Assembly (NCBI GenBank): GCA_021648265.1
Contig: JAKITD010000021.1
Coordinates: 1 to 40,438 of the forward strand
Direction of reading: 5' to 3'
DNA from: Flavobacteriaceae bacterium
GTDB taxonomy: Bacteria > Bacteroidota > Bacteroidia > Flavobacteriales > Flavobacteriaceae
DNA: 40,438 nucleotides
Of the stretch, positions 19,801 through 25,538 are shown in pieces. A program made the translations under genes and the position numbers. The notes under the pieces were generated by a model. The model made no database searches, had not been told where the DNA came from, and saw only the letters and a program-made list of their open reading frames with translations. The stretch's first letter is position 1. Each line of letters starts with the position of its first letter.

Positions 19801-20526
19801 GCTGTTTTTATAGAACCGCTTGTTGAAGTAGAAATTTTATGCATTGATAATGTTGCAACTAATATAGTTACCGTTACTGTAGATGAAAACCTTGTGGACA
19901 TAACACAATTAGAGTATTCATTAAATGATGGACCCTACCAAAGCAGTAATGTGTTTACAGATATATCACCAAGTATCGATAATTATATTACAGTAAAGCA
20001 TACGAATGGTTGTAGTGCCCTTACAGAATTTTTTGATATTGAAACATTTACTCCCGTAGGACTAACATTAGAAGATGGAGAGCTAAATGAAATTGTAGCT
20101 ATTGCAGTTGGTGGTACTGAAGAATATGTTTATACAATGAATGGTGTTGATTATGGCAGTGAAAATATTTTCACCATCACAGAATCAGGAACTTTTGAAG
20201 TTACTGTAACCGACAACAATGGTTGTATGGCAGTTGCAATTATAACAAAAGAGTTTATTGATATATGTATCCTCAATTATTTTACACCTAACGGCGATGG
20301 TGTGAATGATGGATGGACCATAGGTTGTGCCCCAAATTACCCAAATCTACGGTTTTCAATTTATGATCGCTATGGCCGTAAAGTTGCAAACTTACGTGCA
20401 GGTGAGAAATGGTATGGAACCTATAATGGTAACGACCTTCCTGCCGGAGATTATTGGTATGTCGTTGAAACCGATACACAGGACAATATTCGTGACTTTG
20501 TTGGACATTTTACACTATACAGGTAG
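10849..20526 (+). CDS. Giant SprB-like surface adhesin with T9SS type B sorting domain
   Basis: At 3225 residues this is the largest gene here. A signal peptide (cleaved near QTFAQ, residue 26) is followed by an N-terminal domain of about 330 residues. A DUF11-type segment comes next (about 357-480, VLTKIVEDEFGNNIGG, VIGFQNTGNDNATNF), then Ig-like stretches. About 28 SprB-type modules of 80-100 residues run from about residue 715 to 3100. Each opens with a Cys before a G(S/T/E)I strand, has a GGTxPYxYxI core and closes with AGTYxVxVxDxNGC. A type B CTD begins near residue 3140 (LNYFTPNGDGVNDGW) and ends in GHFTLYR. By analogy with SprB of Flavobacterium johnsoniae it should be exported by the T9SS and serve in adhesion or gliding. 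Its PorP/SprF partner follows after 46 bp. Confidence 0.92.
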   Translation: MNKPTIKRCPSLIIVLLFFGIQTFAQNFIPFTPRFDQDLKGDIVLIGNNILGPDNNPYNNNSTYNHNVDMQYIDIDGDPSTFSSSSADLEIPNPNCYVIRHASLYWGAVTKGDQPFTSVKFKGPTGGYNDITGTVIFDANGTSVDGGDSFPYACYADVTDIVTGLTNNLGTYTLANVSSALGETSTFNPYNGTGYSAGWSLFVVYEDPTLPGKSITSFDGFSAISFAQNPNLDIPVSGFRTVPTPAPVRANFAFATLEGDKPITGDRLKLNGTTLSTVDRSANNYFNSSVTQLSALPVDNRNPNSTNTLGFDTGVMSVPNPGNTVIANDATSATVRLETSGDTYFQYLIAFAVEIIEPKIVLTKIVEDEFGNNIGGQTVALGQDLNYVIGFQNTGNDNATNFTIRDILPINIIFNYPADLVLPPGVTVTSYDPATRELIFAIEDYLVEENDPVYEIRIEVQVVDTCQQLAAACSDIINNQAFATYYGTLNPTFVITDDPSINTNTGCLITPQATNFLANLDDCVFSQNEILCGSSMELTAADGYDSYSWSTSPTGTPVIGTTQTITVTQTGTYYSFNTALAPCRSIVQEYDVTLYGSNITNPVIPFADEVVTCPNDGKLLPNIYLCGENDFTEITTNVASAITIIWEKLDESSCPPVGNTDCANEDNTCTWDQVGIGADYTADTSGQFRLTINYEGGCFNQFYFNVYQNLLEPTVTATDIICDTPGSITVGNVPSGYEYSLDGVNYQSSNFFQITIPGLYTVYIQQVGVPENACVFTIPDVLIRERDFTVSTNINQPLCNGDLGSIYLAANDAEPQYFFSLYSGGVLVNSVGPIVENNYAFENLNPGVYTVTVETEDGCTYTETITIINPPLLTVTAAITIPLTCIDGEITVYPVGGTPPYFYFVNNNPVFQTVPEIVVTAPGVFNILVVDSNNCSAETTITVEAALEPEFIVETTDILCAGDLTGSININVTNPNGNTLQYSINGGLSFTNSPLFTGLTAGNYNVVVEYTFGPSVCLTDIQIATINEATPITGIAELTAPYTCTSNGTITATNVTGGNPPYTYSIDGITFQSDPNFTNLTAGTYSITIMDANGCTIITNEITIPPLDPPTDLMFSNSPLTCPTNLVSVTITGTTGGVPPLEYQITAPVAAATPYQTSTVFTNLAPDTYTFQVKDANDCTYSETYVIEPLETIDIFAETINNVSCFGTTDGTVQFTVSGTTSFEYSINGNAPIIGTSPIVLTGLGAGSYTIVVTDLITNCEATATAIVDEPANPLIISVVTSPITCIADGSVIINASGGWGGYIYTLTLPDLTVLPPQGSNTFINLTQAGSYLISVEDANGCVVTDTFNLTIPNPPVASISTASDLCYDTGNNATIIVDVSSGEAPFEFSINGGPFVSNNVFSNLGPSSYIITVRDAFGCETTMPAEIIAPELLVSAVLTEGLDCTATPDAIITGNISGGTAPYTYAVSINGSAFNPLGTTATPFTYTTGTAGTYQFEITDANGCTATSPIITVNPITLPAIDLITQTQPILCNGDENGAINITIDPTTGTPPFQINVTNDTTGTDYGTQTTGLPAGVYTITITDANFCVGTDTITITQPDPMVVDYDTVDITCGPGGVSQGSIIINSVVGGTAPYNYFVSSSNGYSNSELNATGSTSVSFDIVDFGLYEINIVDSNGCSVLFQDVLIASPPDDLDIVINSTVDCTLGGEAVVTVSSLLGSTGPFHFAIYQGPGTVYPNPTGAWIPENPLGSQSTIFTGLIPGVTYTFIVYDESTMCSYYEPATLPIPTNSTLTATAVSSDNVTCTGNDDGDVSFTVNSSYASSVNVNYEIFDSLSLITTGISGTGVVPAGGPLVVSDLGPLPFGTYFVLIEETTGPNAGCGVVTAPFSITESAFLLSLSTSVDQNANCNLNSGVISAIAQNGTAPYLYQITTTLGAPLPTDPAWNTANIFNVNAGNYYVHTMDAYECIITSPEQVVGMDPSPVITATTTNQCSTVEGQFEIDVTLITAGTPPYSFSINGGSFQTQSIPFTISNLTSGTHTIEVNDANGCGNLVTVVIEPPLGLTPTVTALPSCDDDDGEITVTANGGTGNYAYTIAPNPPSIVLTGNVFSGVPSGTYIITVTDTVTTCTEDVSVTLDSAIPVTFNTEVTDVSCQGGNDGQIIVELLPGNDNPIYTYEITAPIVVLPQTSNIFIGLSAATYTVLVTSGRGCIATANVTINEPPLLEVTGSATSFACNPDNTVATSIITITEVGGTPDYTFSINGTDYFNTNVFEVLDTGAIQIITVYVKDANNCTATNTVTIDPLPTITAASVAIVTPIDCNQIGTVSINVTGGSGNFEYQLLPDGIPQASNVFDIPGPGTYYYQVIDLDTDCYFLTAPFIVLPFDEIDALLNTTEVNDCFGDMNGEIALTISGYIGAYTYQLFDGTGVPIGGPVNANTSTNPQLITGLASGNYSVEIVETETPFCTTTSNVVTIGSPPTPLTLDVTETANVTCNNNIGVITAMANGGTSPYEYELTGAATVPYSSNNMFINLSAGTYTVNARDTNGCIESETITLVEPDPIDADFVTNTTMLSCFNDQNAILTVENITGGQGGNYSFTLITISPIPSISGPQTSNIFENLGAGVYSVTITDGYDCQFTSLPVTINQPEPIISSLVANTTPTCLIEAELTLSAVGGTGVYEYSDTVDFTTVLGTFTTSITFPVSEGTYNYFVRDVNGCIDNASNEITIDPLPDLEVVLVSSNPEINCAGDNTGVIEATAIGGLGNYIYTLQDTSGNTIPADQNSPGIFTGLIAGTYVVFVESGDCLVTSDEITITEPDTSLEATFEVTDVLCNGENDGRLEIFASGGSGIIKYAISPNLNQFFETNIFENLSPGTYNVIVQDQLGCFLTFNFEISEPLAVLLTIVADSIIPEVCEGDQNGFFSIDIEGGTLPYSVSLDDYNGPYTTGEIDQTIFEFDNLNGGDHVVYIRDVYGCESEWNITFPEAVFIEPLVEVEILCIDNVATNIVTVTVDENLVDITQLEYSLNDGPYQSSNVFTDISPSIDNYITVKHTNGCSALTEFFDIETFTPVGLTLEDGELNEIVAIAVGGTEEYVYTMNGVDYGSENIFTITESGTFEVTVTDNNGCMAVAIITKEFIDICILNYFTPNGDGVNDGWTIGCAPNYPNLRFSIYDRYGRKVANLRAGEKWYGTYNGNDLPAGDYWYVVETDTQDNIRDFVGHFTLYR

Positions 20527-20572
20527 ATAACAGTAAAACCATGAACTTAACCGTTACCCTAAATTTATTCTA

Positions 20573-21562
20573 ATGAAAAAAACACTAAAATACCTACTCA
20601 TATTAATCGTAACCCAAAGCTACGGTCAAGAACTTAATTTACCAGTATTTACCCAATATTTAGCAGATAATGATTTTGTAGTTTCTCCTACTTTTGCTGG
20701 AATTGGCAATAATTTTAGAGTAAGACTCAATGGATTATCACAATGGGTTGGTATAAAAAATGCACCCCAAAATCAAGCTTTATATGCAGATATTAGAATT
20801 GCAAGTCGATCTGGTGCAGGAATATCTGCTTACAATGATAGAAACGGAAACACACAACAAAAAGGAATAAAATTTTCTTTTGCCCATCATCTAATATTAG
20901 ATTATACCTCCGAACAGTATTTATCCTTAGGTATAACATACAACATTAATATGTTTAGGATTGCTATTGAAGATTTTAATACCACTTATGAAAACCCTAT
21001 AATTGATCCATTTGTTACCGATGATCGCTCTACAGTAAATCATAATTTTGATATAGGAGCTCTTTATAGAATTAAAGATTTTTGGTTGAGTGCAAATGCA
21101 AATAATATTCTATCAAAGGATATAGATTTATTTTCGGCAATAGAACCAACCTCACTTCTTAACCTTCAATTTTATTCTGGTTATACTATTAAAAGCTTAA
21201 GTAATTCTGAATTTGAACCCTCAGTCTTTGTACAAGTATTTACTAGTGATGGAAGATCAAGCACCGATTTAAATTTTAAGTATAAAAAATACAATAGAGA
21301 TAACGATTTTTATTGGATCGGAGCCTCCTATCGTTTTTTGAACGATCAAGTTATGCAACCTTTAAATATTGGTCCTATGGCAGGTTTTAAAAAATCCTTC
21401 TTTTATGTTGCTTATGCATACCAAGTAACACTCAACGACTTAACTGGTTATAATTCTGGAACCCATGCTGTTACCATTGGCTTTGACTTATTGCAATCAT
21501 TGAGTGATTGTCCTTGTACCAAAGGAAAAAATAATGGTATGGGTAATAGGCTTTATCAATAA
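20573..21562 (+). CDS. PorP/SprF-family T9SS membrane protein (SprF-like)
   Basis: The 329-residue product has a signal peptide (MKKTLKYLLILIVTQSYG, cleavage before QEL) and the family's opening pattern: FTQYLADNDFVVSPTFAG, then RLNGLSQWVGIKNAP. Alternating amphipathic strands through GFDLLQ fit an outer-membrane beta-barrel of typical family length. In F. johnsoniae, SprF lies directly downstream of sprB and is needed to deliver SprB to the surface. Here the gene follows the SprB-like gene by 46 bp on the same strand, so the same partnership is likely. It is the last gene of the cluster; a terminator-like repeat lies 109 bp further on. The short Cys-Pro-Cys tail (SDCPCTKGK) is a frequent feature of SprF-type ends. 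Confidence 0.9.
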   Translation: MKKTLKYLLILIVTQSYGQELNLPVFTQYLADNDFVVSPTFAGIGNNFRVRLNGLSQWVGIKNAPQNQALYADIRIASRSGAGISAYNDRNGNTQQKGIKFSFAHHLILDYTSEQYLSLGITYNINMFRIAIEDFNTTYENPIIDPFVTDDRSTVNHNFDIGALYRIKDFWLSANANNILSKDIDLFSAIEPTSLLNLQFYSGYTIKSLSNSEFEPSVFVQVFTSDGRSSTDLNFKYKKYNRDNDFYWIGASYRFLNDQVMQPLNIGPMAGFKKSFFYVAYAYQVTLNDLTGYNSGTHAVTIGFDLLQSLSDCPCTKGKNNGMGNRLYQ

Positions 21563-21670
21563 AAACAGTTATGTTTTTCCACCTTCTCTTTGATGAAAAA
21601 GGGAGCGTGTTATAGAATCGATGAATAGAAAAATATTACCAATATGACTTTGGTTTGACGCATAAAAAAA

Positions 21671-21716
21671 GGAGTAAAACACATCCAATCTATTTATTTA
21701 GGTTGGATTTTTTTTT
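21671..21716 (+). terminator. Terminator-like repeat, copy 3, after the adhesin cluster
   Basis: The hairpin at 21683-21708 is identical to that of copy 1, with a 10-bp stem and TTTATT loop, and is followed by nine T on the plus strand. It lies 109 bp after the SprF-like stop, in the right orientation to end that transcript. The leader (GGAGTAAAACAC) is a variant of that in copies 1 and 2, and the match outside the hairpin marks it as a repeat family member. Confidence 0.7.
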
Positions 21717-21812
21717 GGCAGCAATGCGGAAAGCTTATGTTTACTAATGATTAAAGAGATGAGTTCATTGATGAAAACGGTTCGATAATTAGTTTCTTGT
21801 CCTTATTATATT

Positions 21813-22082
21813 TTAATTTTTAACGCATATATTCTTGTAACTCCTATGTTTGCAAAAGTATAAATAAATAAGTTTATAGATTTGTAATTTAAATTGAAAC
21901 TCAAATTTAGCGATAAGAGTCAAGGACACCAAGATATTTAGTCCATTTTTAATAGTAGTATCTATCACGGAACGTATTTTAGAACTGATTAGATTACTAA
22001 ATCTAATTAAAAAATGAAAATGACTTGGCATTAAACAATAACTAAAAGTATCAAGATTAAATATTAATTTTAATTCTGTAAA
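21813..22082 (-). pseudogene. Decayed RAYT (Y1 transposase) fragment
   Basis: Reading from 22082 downward, the translation contains LDTFSYCLMPSHFHFLIRF, which matches the hallmark of REP-associated tyrosine transposases, where the usual form is YCLMPNHFHFLI with the HUH motif. The reading frame is closed by a stop at about 22085 on its 5' side. After roughly 15 residues the downstream part no longer resembles the family; no tyrosine helix can be recognised before the stop at 21813. A weak match to the preceding N-terminal segment appears in another frame (FGKFIVIYRIK, 22083-22110). I read it as a remnant with frameshifts or deletions, not a working gene. Confidence 0.6.
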
Positions 22083-22119
22083 TTACAATAAATTTACCAA
22101 ATTGCATTCTAATATTCAA

Positions 22120-22148
22120 CTTTGCCAAAGTTTAGAACTTTGGCAAAG
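22120..22148. repeat. Perfect inverted repeat upstream of the CYTH gene
   Basis: Arms CTTTGCCAAAGTT (22120-22132) and AACTTTGGCAAAG (22136-22148) pair perfectly over 13 bp around a TAG spacer. It ends 13 bp before the CYTH start codon and lies just outside the RAYT remnant. A related, weaker copy is at 22649-22677 on the other side of the CYTH gene. Confidence 0.6.
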
Positions 22149-22161
22149 CTAAAAAATAAAC

Positions 22162-22635
22162 ATGCTAGAAATAGAACGAAAATTTTTAATCCTTTCAGAT
22201 ATATACAAATTGGAAGCTTTCAAAAAAACAAGGGTAGTTCAAGGATTTTTAAACACTCATAAAGAACGAACGGTTCGTATTCGCATTAAAGGCAAACAAG
22301 CTTTTATCACCGTAAAAGGAATATCTAATAAAGAAGGTACTACGCGCTTAGAATGGGAAAAAGAAATACCTGTTTTAGAAGCTGAAATGCTTTTAAAATT
22401 ATGTGAACCGAACCTAATTGAAAAAACTCGTTTCGAAATAAAAATTGAAAACCATATTTTTGAAGTAGATGAATTTTATAGTGAAAATGAGGGGTTAACA
22501 ATTGCCGAAATAGAATTAACTTCAGAAAATGAAACCTTTAAAAAACCTTCTTGGTTAGGAAGGGAAGTTACCGGTGATGTTCGTTATTATAATTCGCAAT
22601 TGAGTAAGAGACCTTATCGTAATTGGGGAATTTGA
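22162..22635 (+). CDS. CYTH-domain protein, probable inorganic triphosphatase
   Basis: The 157-residue product is a single CYTH (CyaB-thiamine triphosphatase) domain, the normal length for the stand-alone bacterial form. It opens with the signature MLEIERKFLI, in which E3, E5 and K7 form the ExExK metal and phosphate site. Further charged strands of the tunnel fold follow: RTVRIRIKGKQAFITVKG, LEWEKEIP, FEVDEFY and IAEIEL. Members of this group hydrolyse inorganic tripolyphosphate or other triphosphates; adenylate cyclase activity is less likely for this short form. No signal peptide, so cytoplasmic. It stands alone, convergent with pbpC, with 58 bp between the stops. Confidence 0.85.
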   Translation: MLEIERKFLILSDIYKLEAFKKTRVVQGFLNTHKERTVRIRIKGKQAFITVKGISNKEGTTRLEWEKEIPVLEAEMLLKLCEPNLIEKTRFEIKIENHIFEVDEFYSENEGLTIAEIELTSENETFKKPSWLGREVTGDVRYYNSQLSKRPYRNWGI

Positions 22636-22648
22636 ATGTGAGTTTTAA

Positions 22649-22677
22649 CTTTACCAAAGTTCCAAGATTTGGCAAAG
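22649..22677. repeat. Imperfect inverted repeat between CYTH and pbpC
   Basis: CTTTACCAAAGTT and ATTTGGCAAAG form a mismatched version of the palindrome at 22120-22148. It lies between two convergent stop codons, where it might reduce read-through, but there is no T run. Confidence 0.45.
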
Positions 22678-22693
22678 ATTACGCAATGACAAA

Positions 22694-25027
22694 CTACCTA
22701 ATAATCACTTTCTGACGCAACTCATTCCCATCTTGATCCATTACCGATAAAATATATTCTCCCGGTTTTGGTGCAATAGATAGTTCATGAAAGGTTTGTG
22801 TAGCCCCAATAAATTCGGAATCTAAATACCAATAGACAATAGTTTCAGGCAAACGATGTGCAAGTTTAAAAATGACTTCGTTGATGGTTTCATCAAAATC
22901 TTTTGGAAGCAATATTTCTTCATTTTTCTTAGGGTAAATAAATGATAGCAACGCTTCATTTTCTTGCAAACAATTATTTTTAAAAGGAGGTAAAGGTTGG
23001 TATTCTGGATGAAGTGGTGTATAATAATATTCTAAAATTGGAGGCAATGAAAACCAGTTTTTTTGTTTCATTTCTGTTAAAGAATAACAGGAGGAATTAA
23101 CCCTATACGTTTCTGATTTATCTAAAAAAACTTTTTGATGATAGGAGCAAGAAGCGGTTCTAATTCCGTTTTTCGGAATCCAATCCATAGTAGTTTCATC
23201 ACAATTAACATTGGCTAACTGACCACTTTTGGCGCAAATTTCAGCTTCAATTAATTCATCGTAAGGCGTTGCAAACCATTCTTCTTGAAAAGGCAATTCA
23301 TTTAAAATGTCAAATAAAATAGGTGCCGCTGCCTGAATTCCAGTAAGCCCCGGACGACCTTCTCCATCTGCATTTCCTACCCAAATTCCAATGGCATATT
23401 TGGGAGTTACACCTACTGCCCAAGCATCTTTAAAGCCAAAACTGGTGCCTGTTTTCCAAGCGATTTGTTGCGAATTATTAAAGAAACTCCAATTTTCTTC
23501 TCCCGTCGGACGATTCACTTCCTGAAGTGCATTCAAGGTATGATAGATAGCTCCTGCGTCAAAAACGGAAGGATTTATATCTGTTTTTCCTAAATCATTT
23601 TTCAATCCAAAAACATAATTTGGTTCGACAAATTCATTATTTCGATATTCACTGGAAGAATGATTAAAAAAGTTTAATGTAGAAGCCATTCCGGCATAGG
23701 TATTGGTGACTTCCCAAAGCGAACTTTCTGCTCCTCCAAGAATTAATGCGAGTCCGTAGTGGTCGGGAGTTTTGTTGATGGATTTTAAGTTTAATTTCTT
23801 CAGTTTATTATAATAACGTTGCAATCCATATTCCCGTAACATTCGTACTGCAGGAATATTTAATGACCTAGAAAGTGCCACACTTGCAGGTACCGCTCCG
23901 TTGTATTTATTGTCAAAATTCTTGGGGCTATATCCATTTATTACCGTTGGAATATCGGCAACTAAAGTATTTGGAAGTAATTCTCCAGCATCCAATAAAG
24001 AAGCATATAAAAAAGGCTTTAAAACACTGCCTGTGCTTCGAGATTTGTCAATAATATCCACATAATTGTTGTTTTCTCTAGTTGTGGGAGCGTTACCAAC
24101 ATACCCCAAAACATTTCTAGTTTCAACATCTAAGATCAAAATGGAAAGGTTGTTAATTTGATTCTGACGTAAACTATAATAATGCTCTTTTGCAATTCGG
24201 TTTGCTTTTTTCTGAAGCTGAAAATCGATGGTGGTTTGCACTCTTTCTCCTTTGTGTTCTCGACGTATTTTTTCGGTAAAATGTGGGGCGTATTCCGGTA
24301 ACGGAAGTGGTTTTCCAGGAAGTCGTTCGAGTAAAGCTAATTCATAAGTAGTTTGATTTATAACTTCTTTTTGAAATAATTTTAGTAATAATCGGTCTCT
24401 TTTTTTTTTAAAAATCGCTTCGTTTTTTCCAGGAAATATTAAGGAAGGAGCATTGGGTAAAACGGCTAATGCAGCTGCTTGCCCCCAACCTAATTCTGAG
24501 GAAGGAGTTCCGAAATACCGCCAAGAAGCTGTTTCTAATCCAACTACATTCCCGCCAAAAGGTGCATAGGAAGCGTAAAAATTAAGAATTTCTTTTTTAC
24601 TGAAACGAACTTCTAATCGAGTAGCTTGAAATATTTCAACTAACTTTTCAGCATAGTTTCTGCTTTTATTTTTACGAGAAAGTCGGATAACTTGTTGGGT
24701 GAGCGTACTTCCTCCGCGGCGTTTATCGGTAGTTATATTTTGCCAAAGGGCTTTGCTAATTGCTACGGGATTAAAACCCAAATGCGAATAAAAATATTCG
24801 TCTTCAAACAATAAAATACTTTGTTCAAATCGATTGGGAACAGAATCCATTTTTGGAAATCGCCACTGACCATCATCGGCAATTCTTGCTCCGAGCATAT
24901 TTCCGTTACTACTTTCTACGATGGTTGAGGTTGGTACTTTAAATAATTCTGAAGGTAGGCAGAATAGCCAGTAAATGAAGATTACTAGAAGGAGAGTGAT
25001 TTTTATTTTATGGTTTTTTATTTTCAC
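22694..25027 (-). CDS. pbpC: Penicillin-binding protein 1C
   Basis: A 777-residue bifunctional class A penicillin-binding protein. One N-terminal membrane anchor (about residues 9-24) is followed by a GT51 transglycosylase domain with the catalytic region EDEYFYSH (E75) and GGSTLTQQ (105-112). The transpeptidase domain has S334-V-L-K337 (SxxK), S388-L-N390 (SxN) and K525-T-G527 (KTG). The C-terminal 90 residues (FIYPKKNEEILLPKDF onward) are the BiPBP_C domain typical of PBP1C. It polymerises and cross-links peptidoglycan on the periplasmic side of the inner membrane. It is downstream of the alpha-2-macroglobulin gene on the same strand, as in many Gram-negative genomes, with the GxxExxY gene between them. 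Confidence 0.95.
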   Translation of the reverse strand: MKIKNHKIKITLLLVIFIYWLFCLPSELFKVPTSTIVESSNGNMLGARIADDGQWRFPKMDSVPNRFEQSILLFEDEYFYSHLGFNPVAISKALWQNITTDKRRGGSTLTQQVIRLSRKNKSRNYAEKLVEIFQATRLEVRFSKKEILNFYASYAPFGGNVVGLETASWRYFGTPSSELGWGQAAALAVLPNAPSLIFPGKNEAIFKKKRDRLLLKLFQKEVINQTTYELALLERLPGKPLPLPEYAPHFTEKIRREHKGERVQTTIDFQLQKKANRIAKEHYYSLRQNQINNLSILILDVETRNVLGYVGNAPTTRENNNYVDIIDKSRSTGSVLKPFLYASLLDAGELLPNTLVADIPTVINGYSPKNFDNKYNGAVPASVALSRSLNIPAVRMLREYGLQRYYNKLKKLNLKSINKTPDHYGLALILGGAESSLWEVTNTYAGMASTLNFFNHSSSEYRNNEFVEPNYVFGLKNDLGKTDINPSVFDAGAIYHTLNALQEVNRPTGEENWSFFNNSQQIAWKTGTSFGFKDAWAVGVTPKYAIGIWVGNADGEGRPGLTGIQAAAPILFDILNELPFQEEWFATPYDELIEAEICAKSGQLANVNCDETTMDWIPKNGIRTASCSYHQKVFLDKSETYRVNSSCYSLTEMKQKNWFSLPPILEYYYTPLHPEYQPLPPFKNNCLQENEALLSFIYPKKNEEILLPKDFDETINEVIFKLAHRLPETIVYWYLDSEFIGATQTFHELSIAPKPGEYILSVMDQDGNELRQKVIIR

Positions 25028-25034
25028 TTTTTTA

Positions 25035-25059
25035 CCATTAAGACAGTAAGAAAATTAAG
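25035..25059 (+). repeat. ATTAAG-type repeat, flank of the GxxExxY gene (3' side)
   Basis: CCATTAAGACAGTAAGAAAA and following bases match the start of the repeat at 25491-25517 (CCATTAAGAAACTAAGAAAA) in the same orientation, so the GxxExxY gene is bracketed by imperfect direct repeats. TAAG recurs at about 8-9 bp spacing inside the unit. Confidence 0.5.
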
Positions 25060-25064
25060 TTTTT

Positions 25065-25469
25065 TTAATCATTTAATATTTCAAAATACTCATTCACAAA
25101 AGGCTTCACTGTTTTGGTTATTTTATCTGTGAAAAAGTTAATTAGCAAGCCTTGAGGTTTCTTTAATAATTTCATATATGTTAATAATTGAGCCTCGTGA
25201 ACGGGTAGTACATTTTCAATTGCCTTCAACTCAATAATAATTGTGTCGTTTACTAATAAGTCTAATCTTAAATCAACATCCATTTCTTTTCCTCTATATT
25301 TTATAGGGATTTTTTGCTGCTGAATTACTTCAAAACCATTTAATTCTAATTCGTATTTAAGACATTTTTCATAGATAGATTCTAATAAACCAGGACCTAA
25401 TTCTTTGTGAACTCTTATGGCACAACCAACAATTTCATAGGACATTTGTGTTACTTCCTTTTTTGTCAT
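25065..25469 (-). CDS. GxxExxY-family protein (PD-(D/E)xK-like fold)
   Basis: The 134-residue product carries the family's name motif as G27-L-L-E30-S-I-Y33 within VHKELGPGLLESIYEKCL. A nuclease-like core follows with D70 (LRLDLLV) and E80-L-K82 (IIIELKAIE), the pattern of PD-(D/E)xK enzymes. Length is normal for the family. Its biological role is not established; such genes are frequent and widely scattered in Bacteroidota. Here it lies in the same direction as, and between, the alpha-2-macroglobulin gene (69 bp) and pbpC (37 bp), a pairing that is usually uninterrupted. The related repeats on each side suggest it arrived as an insertion. No signal peptide, so cytoplasmic. Confidence 0.88.
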   Translation of the reverse strand: MTKKEVTQMSYEIVGCAIRVHKELGPGLLESIYEKCLKYELELNGFEVIQQQKIPIKYRGKEMDVDLRLDLLVNDTIIIELKAIENVLPVHEAQLLTYMKLLKKPQGLLINFFTDKITKTVKPFVNEYFEILND

Positions 25470-25490
25470 TCTTTATATGTTTTTATTTTT

Positions 25491-25528
25491 CCATTAAGAA
25501 ACTAAGAAAAAACTTAATTCCTTAATGG
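25491..25528. repeat. ATTAAG-type hairpin, flank of the GxxExxY gene (5' side)
   Basis: CCATTAAG (25491-25498) pairs with CTTAATGG (25521-25528), and AAG with CTT inside, forming a long interrupted stem. The first 20 bases match the repeat at 25035 with three differences. It lies 10 bp after the alpha-2-macroglobulin stop and might stall or end that transcript, though no T run follows on the minus strand. Confidence 0.5.
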
Positions 25529-25538
25529 TAAAAAATTA

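Noticed and set aside
11361..20530. Several short ORFs on both strands within the adhesin gene
   Set aside because: They are shadows of a long coding frame with strong repeat structure; none has a signal, motif or start context of its own.
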